DNA of 64,000 nt from Alistipes sp. (GTDB lineage Bacteria; Bacteroidota; Bacteroidia; Bacteroidales; Rikenellaceae), in the NCBI GenBank assembly GCA_017937125.1, contig JAGBEH010000001.1:310001-374000 (forward strand), given 5' to 3'. A program made the translations under genes and the position numbers. Within the stretch, counting starts at the first letter, position 1. The number at the start of each line of letters is the position of its first letter. Under the pieces are notes generated by a model, which was not told where the DNA came from, ran no database searches, and was given only the letters and a program-made list of their open reading frames with translations. Below, piece by piece: positions 9,024-17,065 of the stretch.

Positions 9024-11252
9024 ATGGGATCGATAATACGCTCTATCTCTTTTAAGAATTTCTATAATTTCTACGGAGATTACAATGATAATATATACTA
9101 TTTCGGCGAGGGCTTGAATATTGTCAACGCAGATAATGGTATGGGTAAATCAAAGATTTTTAATGGCTTTCTTTGGGTGATTAAAGATCAAGTGTATGAT
9201 GCTGATACTAAAACTACGATTAGCGCAGATTCAACGCCATTAAAGTTGCTATCCGATAAAGCAAAGTTATTGGATGATACCCCTATTATGGGCGTTAGAA
9301 TAGTGTTTGATTGTGATAATATTCGATACGAGGTATGTAAAAGTATTCGTTATGAGAAGAAAGTGCAGAATCCGAGTACAAGCAATACGAGTGACTGGGA
9401 GATAAAACAACCACGAATAGACATTCTTCAAACTGATCTTATCTCGAATAATACAATCACGATATACGACACTGACGAGCAGAAGAAGATACTTAACAGC
9501 TACATTATTAACCCTGATATGCAGTCGTATGCGCTGTTGCAGGGTGAGGCGATTGATAATATTGTAGACTTGTCAAATGCAAAGCGTTTGGCTTCGACAG
9601 TTGAGGCATTGACAGATATTGGGGAGCTGAAAAATATAGAACGAACTTGTCATGTTCTTGCTCAAAATGCAGGTCGAGACTTACAAACAAAGCAAAGTGC
9701 ACAGGCAAATGACCAGTTCGAGTTTGAGAGTTTAGCAAAAAAGAAAAAGTTTCTTGAAGAGCAAATCGTAAAATATAATGAGAGTCGTGATGTCTATCAA
9801 GCGGATTTAGAACGTGCGAAAGAAACTTACGAAAAACTCCTATCCAAAATTGCAAACACCGAAAAGCGTGTCGAATACAGAGAAAAAATAAAAAGAATCA
9901 AGGCCGACATTGCACGAGTAGTTGAGGAGCGAGACCAATTATTGGCTAGCGTTAATGACAAACTATTTAAGAGCAATATGCCTTGGATTTTGCTCAATAC
10001 CAATGGTTATGTTGACCAGTATATTGAGCTGCGCGAGCAATATATGAAAGATAGAGCTAAAATAGAGATTCTCAGCAATCCAGGCTCGTTCTTTTCTCCG
10101 CTCCCTGAGGGTAGCCCTGATGATGGCTCATTGAAGATGATGCTACAGAAAGGCTGTTGCTTTGTGTGTGGTCGAGAGGCAAAAAAAGGCTCACCCGAAT
10201 GGAGGCATATTGAGAGTGTGTTGAATAGATCCAAACAGATTGAGGAGTCTGCTAGTGTGAATGATTTGCACTCTTTCTTTGGTGATATCCAAAAAAGTGT
10301 CACATCGTTGACTAATGTAGACGAGATAAAAGGTGATATTGCTTGTGTCATATTGCAGTCTAATCAACTTGAAGGCAAAATCAAGAAGTTGAATCAAGAC
10401 TTAAAGGACACTACAAGCGAGTTTCTTAATTATGGTGGCGAGGATTCGGCAAAGGATAAAGATGCTGATGAGAATCTAGTAAATAGGTTTGCGAGAGCCC
10501 AAGGTGATCAAAAAAAGTATGCAGATTTAATCAGAGAGGCTGAAAAACAAATTCAGAAAGCAGAAGAGGACATTAAGAGAATTGATCAGGATATGAAAAA
10601 GTGTGGAGGCAAGGATGTCCCACATGAATATGAAGATATGAAAGACCTGATTGATGATGCACGTATTATGTTCTCAAATATGAAAGAGCGCATATACAAT
10701 GAAGTGATTTCTACTCTCGAGAAGAAGGCTAATCACTTCTATCAGGAACTTACCAAAGGTAATGCAGTATATGGAGGACATCTCAAGTTTGAGAGGACAT
10801 CATATGACACTATTGATATCAATGTGATTGACGCAAGAGGCAATCAATTGACAGAAGCGTCTGAAGGTTTCCAAAGAATGAAGAAAGTGGCAATTGTTAT
10901 GGCTATTATTTCATCCAAACTTGGAGAGAGCCATTTTGTATACCCATTCATTGCGGATGCCCCATTCTCAGCATATGGTAGAAATTTTATAAACAATTTC
11001 TTGGAGGCTGTGCCAGCGGTATTCAATCAGAGTATTATCCTTATTAAGGAGTTGTATGATGTTAATGCACAAACTCTGATAACCGAGGATGGTAATAAAC
11101 TGCTTGATAGATTGAAGGATGGAGACATTGAAGGATCCTTCTATGTTAATTCTATTATCAATGATGAAGGCGCCACACTCGTTGATGGCAAGGGTGATAG
11201 AATAACTCAAACAACTAAAATTGAACAACGTAAAGCTCCTCGTTATGAATAG
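9024..11252 (+). CDS. SMC/Rad50-like ATPase with CxxC hook, dnd-associated
   Basis: A 742-aa head-coil-hook-coil-head ATPase. Walker A NADNGMGKSK is at residues 35-44. Long charged coiled coils flank a central CCFVCG motif near residue 380 that resembles a zinc hook. The C-terminal head has Walker B FIADAPFS. It is distinct from DndD, so the operon carries two SMC-like ATPases. DndD lacks an obvious hook. It probably acts as a DNA sensor or clamp for the effector half of the system (inference). Its 3' end overlaps the next gene by 8 bases. Confidence 0.85.
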   Translation: MGSIIRSISFKNFYNFYGDYNDNIYYFGEGLNIVNADNGMGKSKIFNGFLWVIKDQVYDADTKTTISADSTPLKLLSDKAKLLDDTPIMGVRIVFDCDNIRYEVCKSIRYEKKVQNPSTSNTSDWEIKQPRIDILQTDLISNNTITIYDTDEQKKILNSYIINPDMQSYALLQGEAIDNIVDLSNAKRLASTVEALTDIGELKNIERTCHVLAQNAGRDLQTKQSAQANDQFEFESLAKKKKFLEEQIVKYNESRDVYQADLERAKETYEKLLSKIANTEKRVEYREKIKRIKADIARVVEERDQLLASVNDKLFKSNMPWILLNTNGYVDQYIELREQYMKDRAKIEILSNPGSFFSPLPEGSPDDGSLKMMLQKGCCFVCGREAKKGSPEWRHIESVLNRSKQIEESASVNDLHSFFGDIQKSVTSLTNVDEIKGDIACVILQSNQLEGKIKKLNQDLKDTTSEFLNYGGEDSAKDKDADENLVNRFARAQGDQKKYADLIREAEKQIQKAEEDIKRIDQDMKKCGGKDVPHEYEDMKDLIDDARIMFSNMKERIYNEVISTLEKKANHFYQELTKGNAVYGGHLKFERTSYDTIDINVIDARGNQLTEASEGFQRMKKVAIVMAIISSKLGESHFVYPFIADAPFSAYGRNFINNFLEAVPAVFNQSIILIKELYDVNAQTLITEDGNKLLDRLKDGDIEGSFYVNSIINDEGATLVDGKGDRITQTTKIEQRKAPRYE

Positions 11253-11739
11253 TAAAGATTTAAGACAAGAGATAGAGATTAAGCGACCTCGTTATTTAAT
11301 CAAGTACAAGCCTTTGTTGGAAGCAATCTCAAATAAGGGAACATCAGGCGGTGGCGACTATGTCCGCTTCGGCCCATTCTATCAGACATATATGTACGCT
11401 TTTATGATAGGATATCGCAAGGGTGAATGTGTGCCTATCGTTGAAAGTGGTGATAAGTCTGATACCTTTGCAGATATGTCGCACTGGAGGCCAAGTGCAA
11501 TGGTAGATTATATCCTTATGCTAATACTCTCTGAAAGCAAAGAAAAAATGAACTTTGCTTGGATGGAGTTAGAGGCAATGAAGGAGGAAGAAGGTAAAGA
11601 CGCGGTTAAGAAGATTATAACCCGTATCGAAGGCTATGCAAATGCCGGATTAGAGCATCTTCAAACCTTATATAACACAAAGAAGGAGATGTTCAGGGAT
11701 CCATTTGTGTTTATTAATATTTTGAGGGATATATTGTAA
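11245..11739 (+). CDS. Hypothetical dnd-associated protein, 165 aa
   Basis: A soluble protein of 165 aa. The central region reads RFGPFYQTYMYAFMIGYRKGE and the C-terminal third is helical. The fold is unknown to me; a weak resemblance to small dnd-system-associated proteins is possible but unverified. The start at ATG 11245 overlaps the stop of the ATPase gene (ATGAATAG), a typical coupling arrangement; an upstream TTG at 11221 is less likely. Tight coupling suggests it forms a complex with the ATPase. Confidence 0.75.
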   Translation: MNSKDLRQEIEIKRPRYLIKYKPLLEAISNKGTSGGGDYVRFGPFYQTYMYAFMIGYRKGECVPIVESGDKSDTFADMSHWRPSAMVDYILMLILSESKEKMNFAWMELEAMKEEEGKDAVKKIITRIEGYANAGLEHLQTLYNTKKEMFRDPFVFINILRDIL

Positions 11740-11745
11740 TTATAC

Positions 11746-13722
11746 ATGAATATGATACTTGGAATTTTATATCGAAATTATAAGTCATTTAAAAATATAA
11801 CTTACATTCCTATTTCAAATGGGGATAAGTTTTGTAGCCTTATAGGTCGTAATGGAGTGGGAAAAAGTTCTGTATTAGAATCTCTAGATGTTTTTTTTAA
11901 TAAACGATCTTTTAACCGCAATATTAACAATAATCGAGATGAGGCCTATATAACTCCCATTTTTTGTATTAAAAAAGAGTCTATAGAATTCAGCGAAGAT
12001 GAAAAATCGTTAGTTGAAAAATATAGTTCAGTAGTTTGGGACATCATTAGTAAAGAACCAACTACCCCAACAATTAATTATAATTATATTGAACTATTTA
12101 AGGCGTTAAATAAACACTTTGTAAGCATTGCTGATAATAACATTACCGAGGAAAGCCATTATATTATCCCTATTGGATTAAATCCTGACAGAGTCATAAA
12201 TTTTGGCATTTTTAGAGATTTAGTATTTTTAGAAGCTCTTACTCCCGATACAGAAGCAAGCACAACAGATGCACGTGTAGCTGAAGCTTGCGACAAATTG
12301 GCTCCAATTCTTACAAAAATAGAGTCATACTATCAGTATGTTTATATTCCAAAAGATGTTGAACCTGAAAAGATAGTGCAGTTTGAAACAAAAGAAATTC
12401 AAACTTTATTAGGTAAAAACCTAGAAAAGATTGTTTCTGATCTTTTGTCAAAGGACACTATTCAAGAAATTAGTACAGGTCTAAAAGCCTTTATTGAAAA
12501 CCTATCAAGAACTATAACTGGGTATAAATTCAAGCATCCGTCTTCATATCAGCCAAACCTGAAACCGGATAAAATATACTCTCTGATAATTGATGATTTT
12601 TTCTCCACGCGTGAATTGCATAAAGAATCTAAAGATGGAAAGGAACTTTCATTAAAGCAATTAAGTTCAGGTGAAAAACAACAGGCAATATTAAATTTGG
12701 TATACAGCATAATCAAGAATTACAGAAAGAATAACAATTTGATAATTGCAGTAGATGAACCTGAGTCATCATTGCATATATCTGCATGTTATAATCAGTT
12801 TGAGCGATTGAATGAACTGAGTCTATATTGTCCCCAGATACTTGTTACGTCACATTGGTATGGTTTTATTCCTGCTATGCTAAATGGAACAATTACTAAT
12901 ATTTGCTTTGATAATCATAATCATACGGCATACATATTTAATATTCGAAAATATAGAGAAGAAATCAAACTTGAAAATAAAGAGTATCGCCAAGAACTGC
13001 ACACTGAGCTCCCCATTGATGTAATGTTAAAGGGTTCAAATGATTTCATCCAATCTGTATTAATGAGTGTTATCAACAAAGATGAGGGAGAAGCATATAA
13101 TTGGCTGATATGTGAGGGTTCTTCTGATAAAATATACTTAGATGCCTATTTAAGCGATCTTGTACAAAATAAAAAACTTCGAGTTATACCAGTGTGTTCG
13201 GCTTCAGAAGTAAAAAATACCTATAATCGCCTAAAGGTGTTATTTGAAGAGGTTAAGAATATACTACACGGTAGGGTTTTTTTACTAATAGATACAGATG
13301 CGCAGTCATTTGCATTTGAAACAGATCCTTCATTAGAACAATACTTACGTGCAAGACGTATTGTTAATTGTGAAGATATTCGGCATGCGAAATTAGTAAA
13401 AACGGATTTAGCAACAAACCCGAAAGCCCCTAATACGGATATTGAGGATGCACTAAATGGGAAAACTACTGTTAGAGCATTATCATATTTTAAGGAAGAG
13501 TACGATCTTACGTTTGTTGATGAAGAGTGCGATGATGAATCTTCTAGTTATTATGCATTAGATTTGCGACATTCCGATAAAACAAAATTAGATAATTTCT
13601 TCAATGCAAATCATGGTGATAATAAGGTGATGTTTGCAAATAAATATATAGAGCATATACACGAAGAAACTCAAACACCACCATGGATAGATGAAATAAA
13701 AACATTTTTTTATATCGATTAA
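11746..13722 (+). CDS. OLD-family ATPase/TOPRIM endonuclease-like protein
   Basis: A 658-aa protein with an N-terminal ABC-type ATPase: Walker A GRNGVGKSS near residue 34, signature LSSGEKQQ near 305, Walker B IIAVDEPESS near 335. A C-terminal TOPRIM-like domain follows, with ICEGSSDK (glutamate) and LLIDTDAQ (DxD). This is the architecture of OLD-family nucleases, including GajA and retron-linked effectors. It begins 6 bases after the 165-aa gene and ends just before a hairpin terminator, so it is the last gene of the operon. It looks more AT-rich than the preceding genes and could be a later addition or a stand-alone defence gene. Confidence 0.85.
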   Translation: MNMILGILYRNYKSFKNITYIPISNGDKFCSLIGRNGVGKSSVLESLDVFFNKRSFNRNINNNRDEAYITPIFCIKKESIEFSEDEKSLVEKYSSVVWDIISKEPTTPTINYNYIELFKALNKHFVSIADNNITEESHYIIPIGLNPDRVINFGIFRDLVFLEALTPDTEASTTDARVAEACDKLAPILTKIESYYQYVYIPKDVEPEKIVQFETKEIQTLLGKNLEKIVSDLLSKDTIQEISTGLKAFIENLSRTITGYKFKHPSSYQPNLKPDKIYSLIIDDFFSTRELHKESKDGKELSLKQLSSGEKQQAILNLVYSIIKNYRKNNNLIIAVDEPESSLHISACYNQFERLNELSLYCPQILVTSHWYGFIPAMLNGTITNICFDNHNHTAYIFNIRKYREEIKLENKEYRQELHTELPIDVMLKGSNDFIQSVLMSVINKDEGEAYNWLICEGSSDKIYLDAYLSDLVQNKKLRVIPVCSASEVKNTYNRLKVLFEEVKNILHGRVFLLIDTDAQSFAFETDPSLEQYLRARRIVNCEDIRHAKLVKTDLATNPKAPNTDIEDALNGKTTVRALSYFKEEYDLTFVDEECDDESSSYYALDLRHSDKTKLDNFFNANHGDNKVMFANKYIEHIHEETQTPPWIDEIKTFFYID

Positions 13723-13723
13723 G

Positions 13724-13760
13724 AGATTACAAGTAGGTATCCAATACCTACTTGTAATCT
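13724..13760. terminator. Perfect 17-bp hairpin, bidirectional terminator
   Basis: AGATTACAAGTAGGTAT is followed by the 3-base loop CCA and its exact reverse complement. It lies between the convergent ends of the defence operon and the integrase gene. The stem is AT-rich and lacks a long T tract, so termination is likely but not certain. Confidence 0.7.
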
Positions 13761-13777
13761 AATTATTTGAGGTATAT

Positions 13778-15001
13778 CTATTGTAGGCTGAAGCTTGTGC
13801 CGCTTAGTTTGGCGGAGAGTTTGTCCATCTCTCGGCTTACTGTTTGATCCACAATGCGGGCGTAGATTTGGGTGGTGGCGAGTTTGGTGTGGCCGAGCAT
13901 CTTGCTAATCGACTCGATGGACACGCCATTGGCGTAGGTTACGGTCGTCGCGAATGTATGGCGGGCAAGATGCGAGGTTACTCGTTTCTGGATGCCCAAT
14001 GTGGTGGCTATCTCTTTGAGGTAGAGGTTGTATTTGGCGTTGCTCAACACGGGGAGGAGATAGCCGTTAATGCGTGTCGATTCGTACTTTTTCAGGATTG
14101 AAAGCGGTATATCGAGCAACTTGACCTTTGAAGCGACGCCGGTCTTTACTCGGTGCGTTTCAATCCACATCGAGCCGTCATCTGCCAAAACAAGGTTTTG
14201 TTCGGTCAATGATGCAGTGGTCGAATAGTCGAAACCCGTGAAACAACAAAACACAAAGACATCGCGCGCCTTCTCCAATCGCTTCTTCGTTGGTTTATAG
14301 TTGAGTATCAGCTCCAATTCGTGGCGAGTTAGATAGCCTCTATCCTTCTTGACCTTCTTTAATCGCACATCGCAGAATGGGTCTTTCGCCATCAGTCCGC
14401 TCTTGAAACACATCGTGGTAATACGCTTGAAGATACGCATCAACTTTTCGGCAGAGTTGGCTTGCAGGTGGTAATCGACCTTCAAATAGGCCTCAAAGTC
14501 GAGCACAAAATCTCTATCGACCAACGATACGGGGATATCCGGTCGATTGCGTTTCACCCGCAGGAACTCTTCCAAGCGACGAAATGTCAAGTCAAACTTG
14601 TTGAATGTCGATTGCGTAATATCCACGCCGATAAGATTCTCCTGTCTATCGTTGAACTCGGCAAACACCGAAAGTAGCGTCTTACTGGGTGCTTTCACAC
14701 CGAGAAACTCATCGCGCACCATCTGAGCTGTTACAGCCTCGCTCTGCTCGCATAGGCGATAATATATGGTATTGATGCGTGTAACGACGCTATCAAGGTA
14801 GCGGTTGGCTTGCAGGGCCTCGTGGCTATGCCCGATGGCGCGACCACTCTTGGCGTCCCAGATTTTCTCTGATACACGGATTTTAAGGCTGAAACGAGCC
14901 TTTGTGCCGTTGATTGTAATGCGAACATAGATTGGGAGCATTTTTGCCTCGTCGCTTGCCTCCCACTTGGCGTAGAATAGGATTCTGAATGTACTTTTCA
15001 T
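13778..15001 (-). CDS. Tyrosine recombinase (integrase) of the island
   Basis: A 407-aa site-specific recombinase with the Bacteroidetes plan: an arm-binding N-terminus (about 1-90), a SAM-like core-binding domain (about 110-200) and a catalytic domain. Catalytic residues seen are HLARH, LGH and the tyrosine in TTQIYAR. The position usually held by the first catalytic arginine (TGLR) is an aspartate (TGFDYS). IntDOT-type enzymes also lack this arginine. It is transcribed toward the defence operon and its start faces a tRNA-Gly, as expected for an element integrated at a tRNA 3' end. It should excise and integrate the island. Confidence 0.9.
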   Translation of the reverse strand: MKSTFRILFYAKWEASDEAKMLPIYVRITINGTKARFSLKIRVSEKIWDAKSGRAIGHSHEALQANRYLDSVVTRINTIYYRLCEQSEAVTAQMVRDEFLGVKAPSKTLLSVFAEFNDRQENLIGVDITQSTFNKFDLTFRRLEEFLRVKRNRPDIPVSLVDRDFVLDFEAYLKVDYHLQANSAEKLMRIFKRITTMCFKSGLMAKDPFCDVRLKKVKKDRGYLTRHELELILNYKPTKKRLEKARDVFVFCCFTGFDYSTTASLTEQNLVLADDGSMWIETHRVKTGVASKVKLLDIPLSILKKYESTRINGYLLPVLSNAKYNLYLKEIATTLGIQKRVTSHLARHTFATTVTYANGVSIESISKMLGHTKLATTQIYARIVDQTVSREMDKLSAKLSGTSFSLQ

Positions 15002-15070
15002 CTGACTGTTTTTTAGAAAGTGTAGGCAACTGCCAGCTGAGAAGTTTGTGGAAAGTCGAAAAAATTATCA

Positions 15071-15134
15071 AAGTGTCCCCTCATTTCGGAGTAAGTGTCC
15101 CTTATTTTCACGGTGGATATTCGAAGGGACACTT
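15071..15134. repeat. Three copies of an 11-bp motif upstream of the integrase
   Basis: AAGTGTCCCTT occurs at 15093-15103 and inverted at 15124-15134. A one-mismatch copy lies at 15071-15081. The inverted copy is itself part of a small hairpin (TCGAAG/CTTCGA). The location between integrase and tRNA fits recombinase arm sites, excisionase sites or promoter operators (inference). Confidence 0.65.
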
Positions 15135-15199
15135 CGAGGTTCGGGCTATGTCGGGTAGGGGCTTCTCCGTGTCGGAGCGATACCGACCGACAACAAATG

Positions 15200-15233
15200 A
15201 AAAACCCTCTGAAACGATGTTTCAAAGGGTTTT
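15200..15233 (-). terminator. Hairpin terminator downstream of tRNA-Gly
   Basis: AAAACCCT-TGAAAC pairs with GTTTCA-AGGGTTTT around a short loop. A-rich and T-rich edges let it work in either direction. It ends the leftward tRNA transcript. Confidence 0.7.
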
Positions 15234-15263
15234 GCTTGATTTTGTCCTTAAAACTTTTGGACT

Positions 15264-15339
15264 TGGAGCGGAAAACGAGACTCGAACTCGCGACCCCAAC
15301 CTTGGCAAGGTTGTGCTCTACCAACTGAGCTATTTCCGC
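15264..15339 (-). tRNA. tRNA-Gly(GCC)
   Basis: The reverse strand reads as a full cloverleaf: acceptor GCGGAAA/TTTCCGC, D arm GCTC/GAGC, anticodon stem CAACC/GGTTG with loop TTGCCAA (anticodon GCC), T arm with TTCGAGT, discriminator T and encoded CCA. Its 3' end points at the integrase, making it the likely attachment site, with the tRNA restored intact on this side. Confidence 0.95.
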
Positions 15340-15370
15340 ATATGTTGCTTCCGTTCCCGGTTTGCGAGTG

Positions 15371-15401
15371 CAAATATAAGGCGTTTTTTTTATTCTGCAA
15401 A
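15371..15401 (-). promoter_or_regulatory. Promoter of tRNA-Gly
   Basis: On the minus strand a -33 TTTG (complement of 15398-15401) is followed after 19 bp by TATATTTG (complement of 15371-15378). It lies 31 bases before the tRNA 5' end. Confidence 0.7.
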
Positions 15402-15480
15402 GTTTTTTCATAAAAAAATAAATTTTTCCTATCTTTGGCTTGCGCCGAAGATACTCCCGTTCGGCAAAATCGCAAACGGG

Positions 15481-15512
15481 TTTGCTTTTGCCCTCGACTT
15501 TTCGTATCTTTG
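15481..15512 (+). promoter_or_regulatory. Promoter of the DHOD-like gene
   Basis: TTTG at 15481-15484, 20 bp spacer, TATCTTTG at 15505-15512. A second TATCTTTG at 15430-15437 has no good -33 partner. The remaining bases of the 15340-15657 gap hold only the tRNA promoter and an AT-rich leader of about 140 bases. Confidence 0.6.
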
Positions 15513-15657
15513 TAAGCGGCCGATCGGATCTTCGGGCATTTTTATGTACGTAATGATTCATCGGGCAAATACGGTCGGCATTTTGTTGCGGCAATGGCAA
15601 CAAGATGACGGCGGACATGTTTAATAAATGTGTGTAAACGGATATCGAATTGTAATT

Positions 15658-16635
15658 ATGAATGATCTGAAAACTGTCTTTGCGGGTCTCGAACTTAAAA
15701 ACCCGTTGATTGTCAGCAGCTGCGGACGTACGGGCAATGCCGCTAACAATAAGGCCTTCGAGGATGCGGGTGCGGCTGCGGTAGTGCTCAAGTCGCTTTT
15801 CGAGGAGAATATAGTCTTGCAGGCCGAGGGTATGACCGACCCTATGGGGCATACCGAGGAGGCCGATTATTTGCAGGGCTACCTGCGATCGCAGATGTTG
15901 CAGGAGTATATCGCACTTATCAGGGACACGAAGCGCCTTTGTTCCATTCCCGTCATAGCCAGCATAAACTGCTTTACGCGCGGCGAGTGGGCCGAGTTCG
16001 CCTCCCTGATCGAGCAGGCGGGTGCCGATGCGCTCGAACTCAATGTTATGAGCATACGTACCGCTGTGAAGTATGATGACGGCGATTTCGAACGTCTGCA
16101 TACCGATATTCTCGACTCGGTCAGAAAGTGCGTTAAAATTCCCGTCATAGTCAAGCTCGGGGCCAACCTGTCGAATCCCGTGAACCTTATCGGCCGCTTG
16201 CAGGCCTACGGCGCTGAGGGGACCGTATTGTTCAACAGGCTCTATCGTCCCGATATAGATGTGGAGAAGATGGAGTATGTCTCGGGGCGCGTGTTCAGCA
16301 CCTCGGATGATCTTTCGGCATCGCTCCGTTGGACGGGCTTGGCATCGGCGGCAGTGAAACAGATGAGCTATGCCGTTTCGGGCGGTGTCCGCAGCGGTGC
16401 GGATGTGGTAAAATCCATACTCGCCGGCGCTTCGGCCGTGGAGGTATGCAGCGTCCTGTATGAAGAGGGTGCCGAGTGGATAAAACCCGCCTTGGAGTAT
16501 GTACTCGATTGGCAGTGCCGTCACGGGTTCGCTTCGCCGTCGGACTATCGCGGCCGAATGAATGCCCGTGATCTCGAGAGTGCCGACAAGCTCGAACGTA
16601 CGCAGTTCCTCAGATATTTCGAGGCTCAGAAATAA
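15658..16635 (+). CDS. Dihydroorotate dehydrogenase-like flavoprotein
   Basis: A 325-aa TIM-barrel protein of the PyrD superfamily: the N-terminus GLELKNPLIVSS and a C-terminal flavin phosphate site (SGGVRSGADVVKSILAGASAVEV) are clear. The usual substrate loop ELN-x-SCPN is replaced by ELNVMSIRTAVKY, so it may not oxidise dihydroorotate. Such PyrD-like proteins of unknown substrate are common in Bacteroidetes. The ATG at 15658 is preferred over the TTG-like upstream extension. A rubredoxin gene follows 33 bases later, suggesting rubredoxin may be its electron partner (inference). Confidence 0.8.
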   Translation: MNDLKTVFAGLELKNPLIVSSCGRTGNAANNKAFEDAGAAAVVLKSLFEENIVLQAEGMTDPMGHTEEADYLQGYLRSQMLQEYIALIRDTKRLCSIPVIASINCFTRGEWAEFASLIEQAGADALELNVMSIRTAVKYDDGDFERLHTDILDSVRKCVKIPVIVKLGANLSNPVNLIGRLQAYGAEGTVLFNRLYRPDIDVEKMEYVSGRVFSTSDDLSASLRWTGLASAAVKQMSYAVSGGVRSGADVVKSILAGASAVEVCSVLYEEGAEWIKPALEYVLDWQCRHGFASPSDYRGRMNARDLESADKLERTQFLRYFEAQK

Positions 16636-16668
16636 AGGTATCGATACAATCACCTAAAAAACTCGATT

Positions 16669-16830
16669 ATGAAAAAGTACAAATGTGATGTTTGCGAATG
16701 GGTCTATGATCCGGCAGTGGGCGATCCCGACGGAGGTATCGCGGCAGGTACGGCTTTCGAAGACCTTCCCGATGGTTGGGTATGTCCCGTGTGCGGTGTC
16801 GGCAAATCCGATTTCTCGCCCGTGGAGTAG
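16669..16830 (+). CDS. Rubredoxin
   Basis: A complete 53-aa rubredoxin. It carries one iron on four cysteines in two CxxCxx-type knuckles: CDVC at residues 6-9 and CPVC at 39-42, with the family signature GWVCPVCG. It is a cytosolic one-electron carrier used by anaerobes, often in oxygen or superoxide detoxification. It is followed by a strong terminator and lies close to the superoxide dismutase gene. Confidence 0.95.
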   Translation: MKKYKCDVCEWVYDPAVGDPDGGIAAGTAFEDLPDGWVCPVCGVGKSDFSPVE

Positions 16831-16882
16831 ATGTTTCATTCCTGATGCAGCGGAAATTACTGCCCTGCAATACGGATTTTAA

Positions 16883-16922
16883 GACAGCCGCCCCGCAGAA
16901 ATCTTTCTGCGGGGCGGCTGTC
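16883..16922. terminator. Strong GC-rich hairpin after rubredoxin
   Basis: GACAGCCGCCCCGCAGAAA and its exact reverse complement flank a 2-base gap, giving 19-bp arms. It lies between convergent rubredoxin and superoxide dismutase genes. Confidence 0.85.
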
Positions 16923-16934
16923 TGATGCAGATGC

Positions 16935-17033
16935 TGTCTCGGGCGTACTCCGTTACGGCCGATGCCCGAGCCGTCATAAACGGCATATCGTTGTCGTACG
17001 ACTTGTCTCGGACATATCCGCTACGGCCGGTGC
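16935..17033. repeat. Degenerate tandem repeat
   Basis: TGTCTCGGGCGTACTCCG..ACGGCCGATGC (16935-16965) recurs as TGTCTCGGACATATCCG..ACGGCCGGTGC (17004-17033), with one deletion and several mismatches. It lies between the terminator and the sod stop. Function unknown. Confidence 0.4.
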
Positions 17034-17065
17034 AAAGGAGGCCGATATGTTTTATCGAGCTACGT

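Noticed and set aside
1-15263. BREX, Wadjet, DISARM or CRISPR content in the island
   Set aside because: No BREX phosphatase/methyltransferase, JetABCD set, or regularly spaced repeats were seen; the SMC-like ATPases fit DndD and a Rad50-like protein instead.
15013-16653. Long open frame on the minus strand covering the tRNA-Gly and the DHOD-like gene
   Set aside because: It runs through a tRNA gene and opposite a clearly conserved protein, and its sequence is low-complexity and Arg/His-rich. GC-rich DNA commonly gives such antisense frames.
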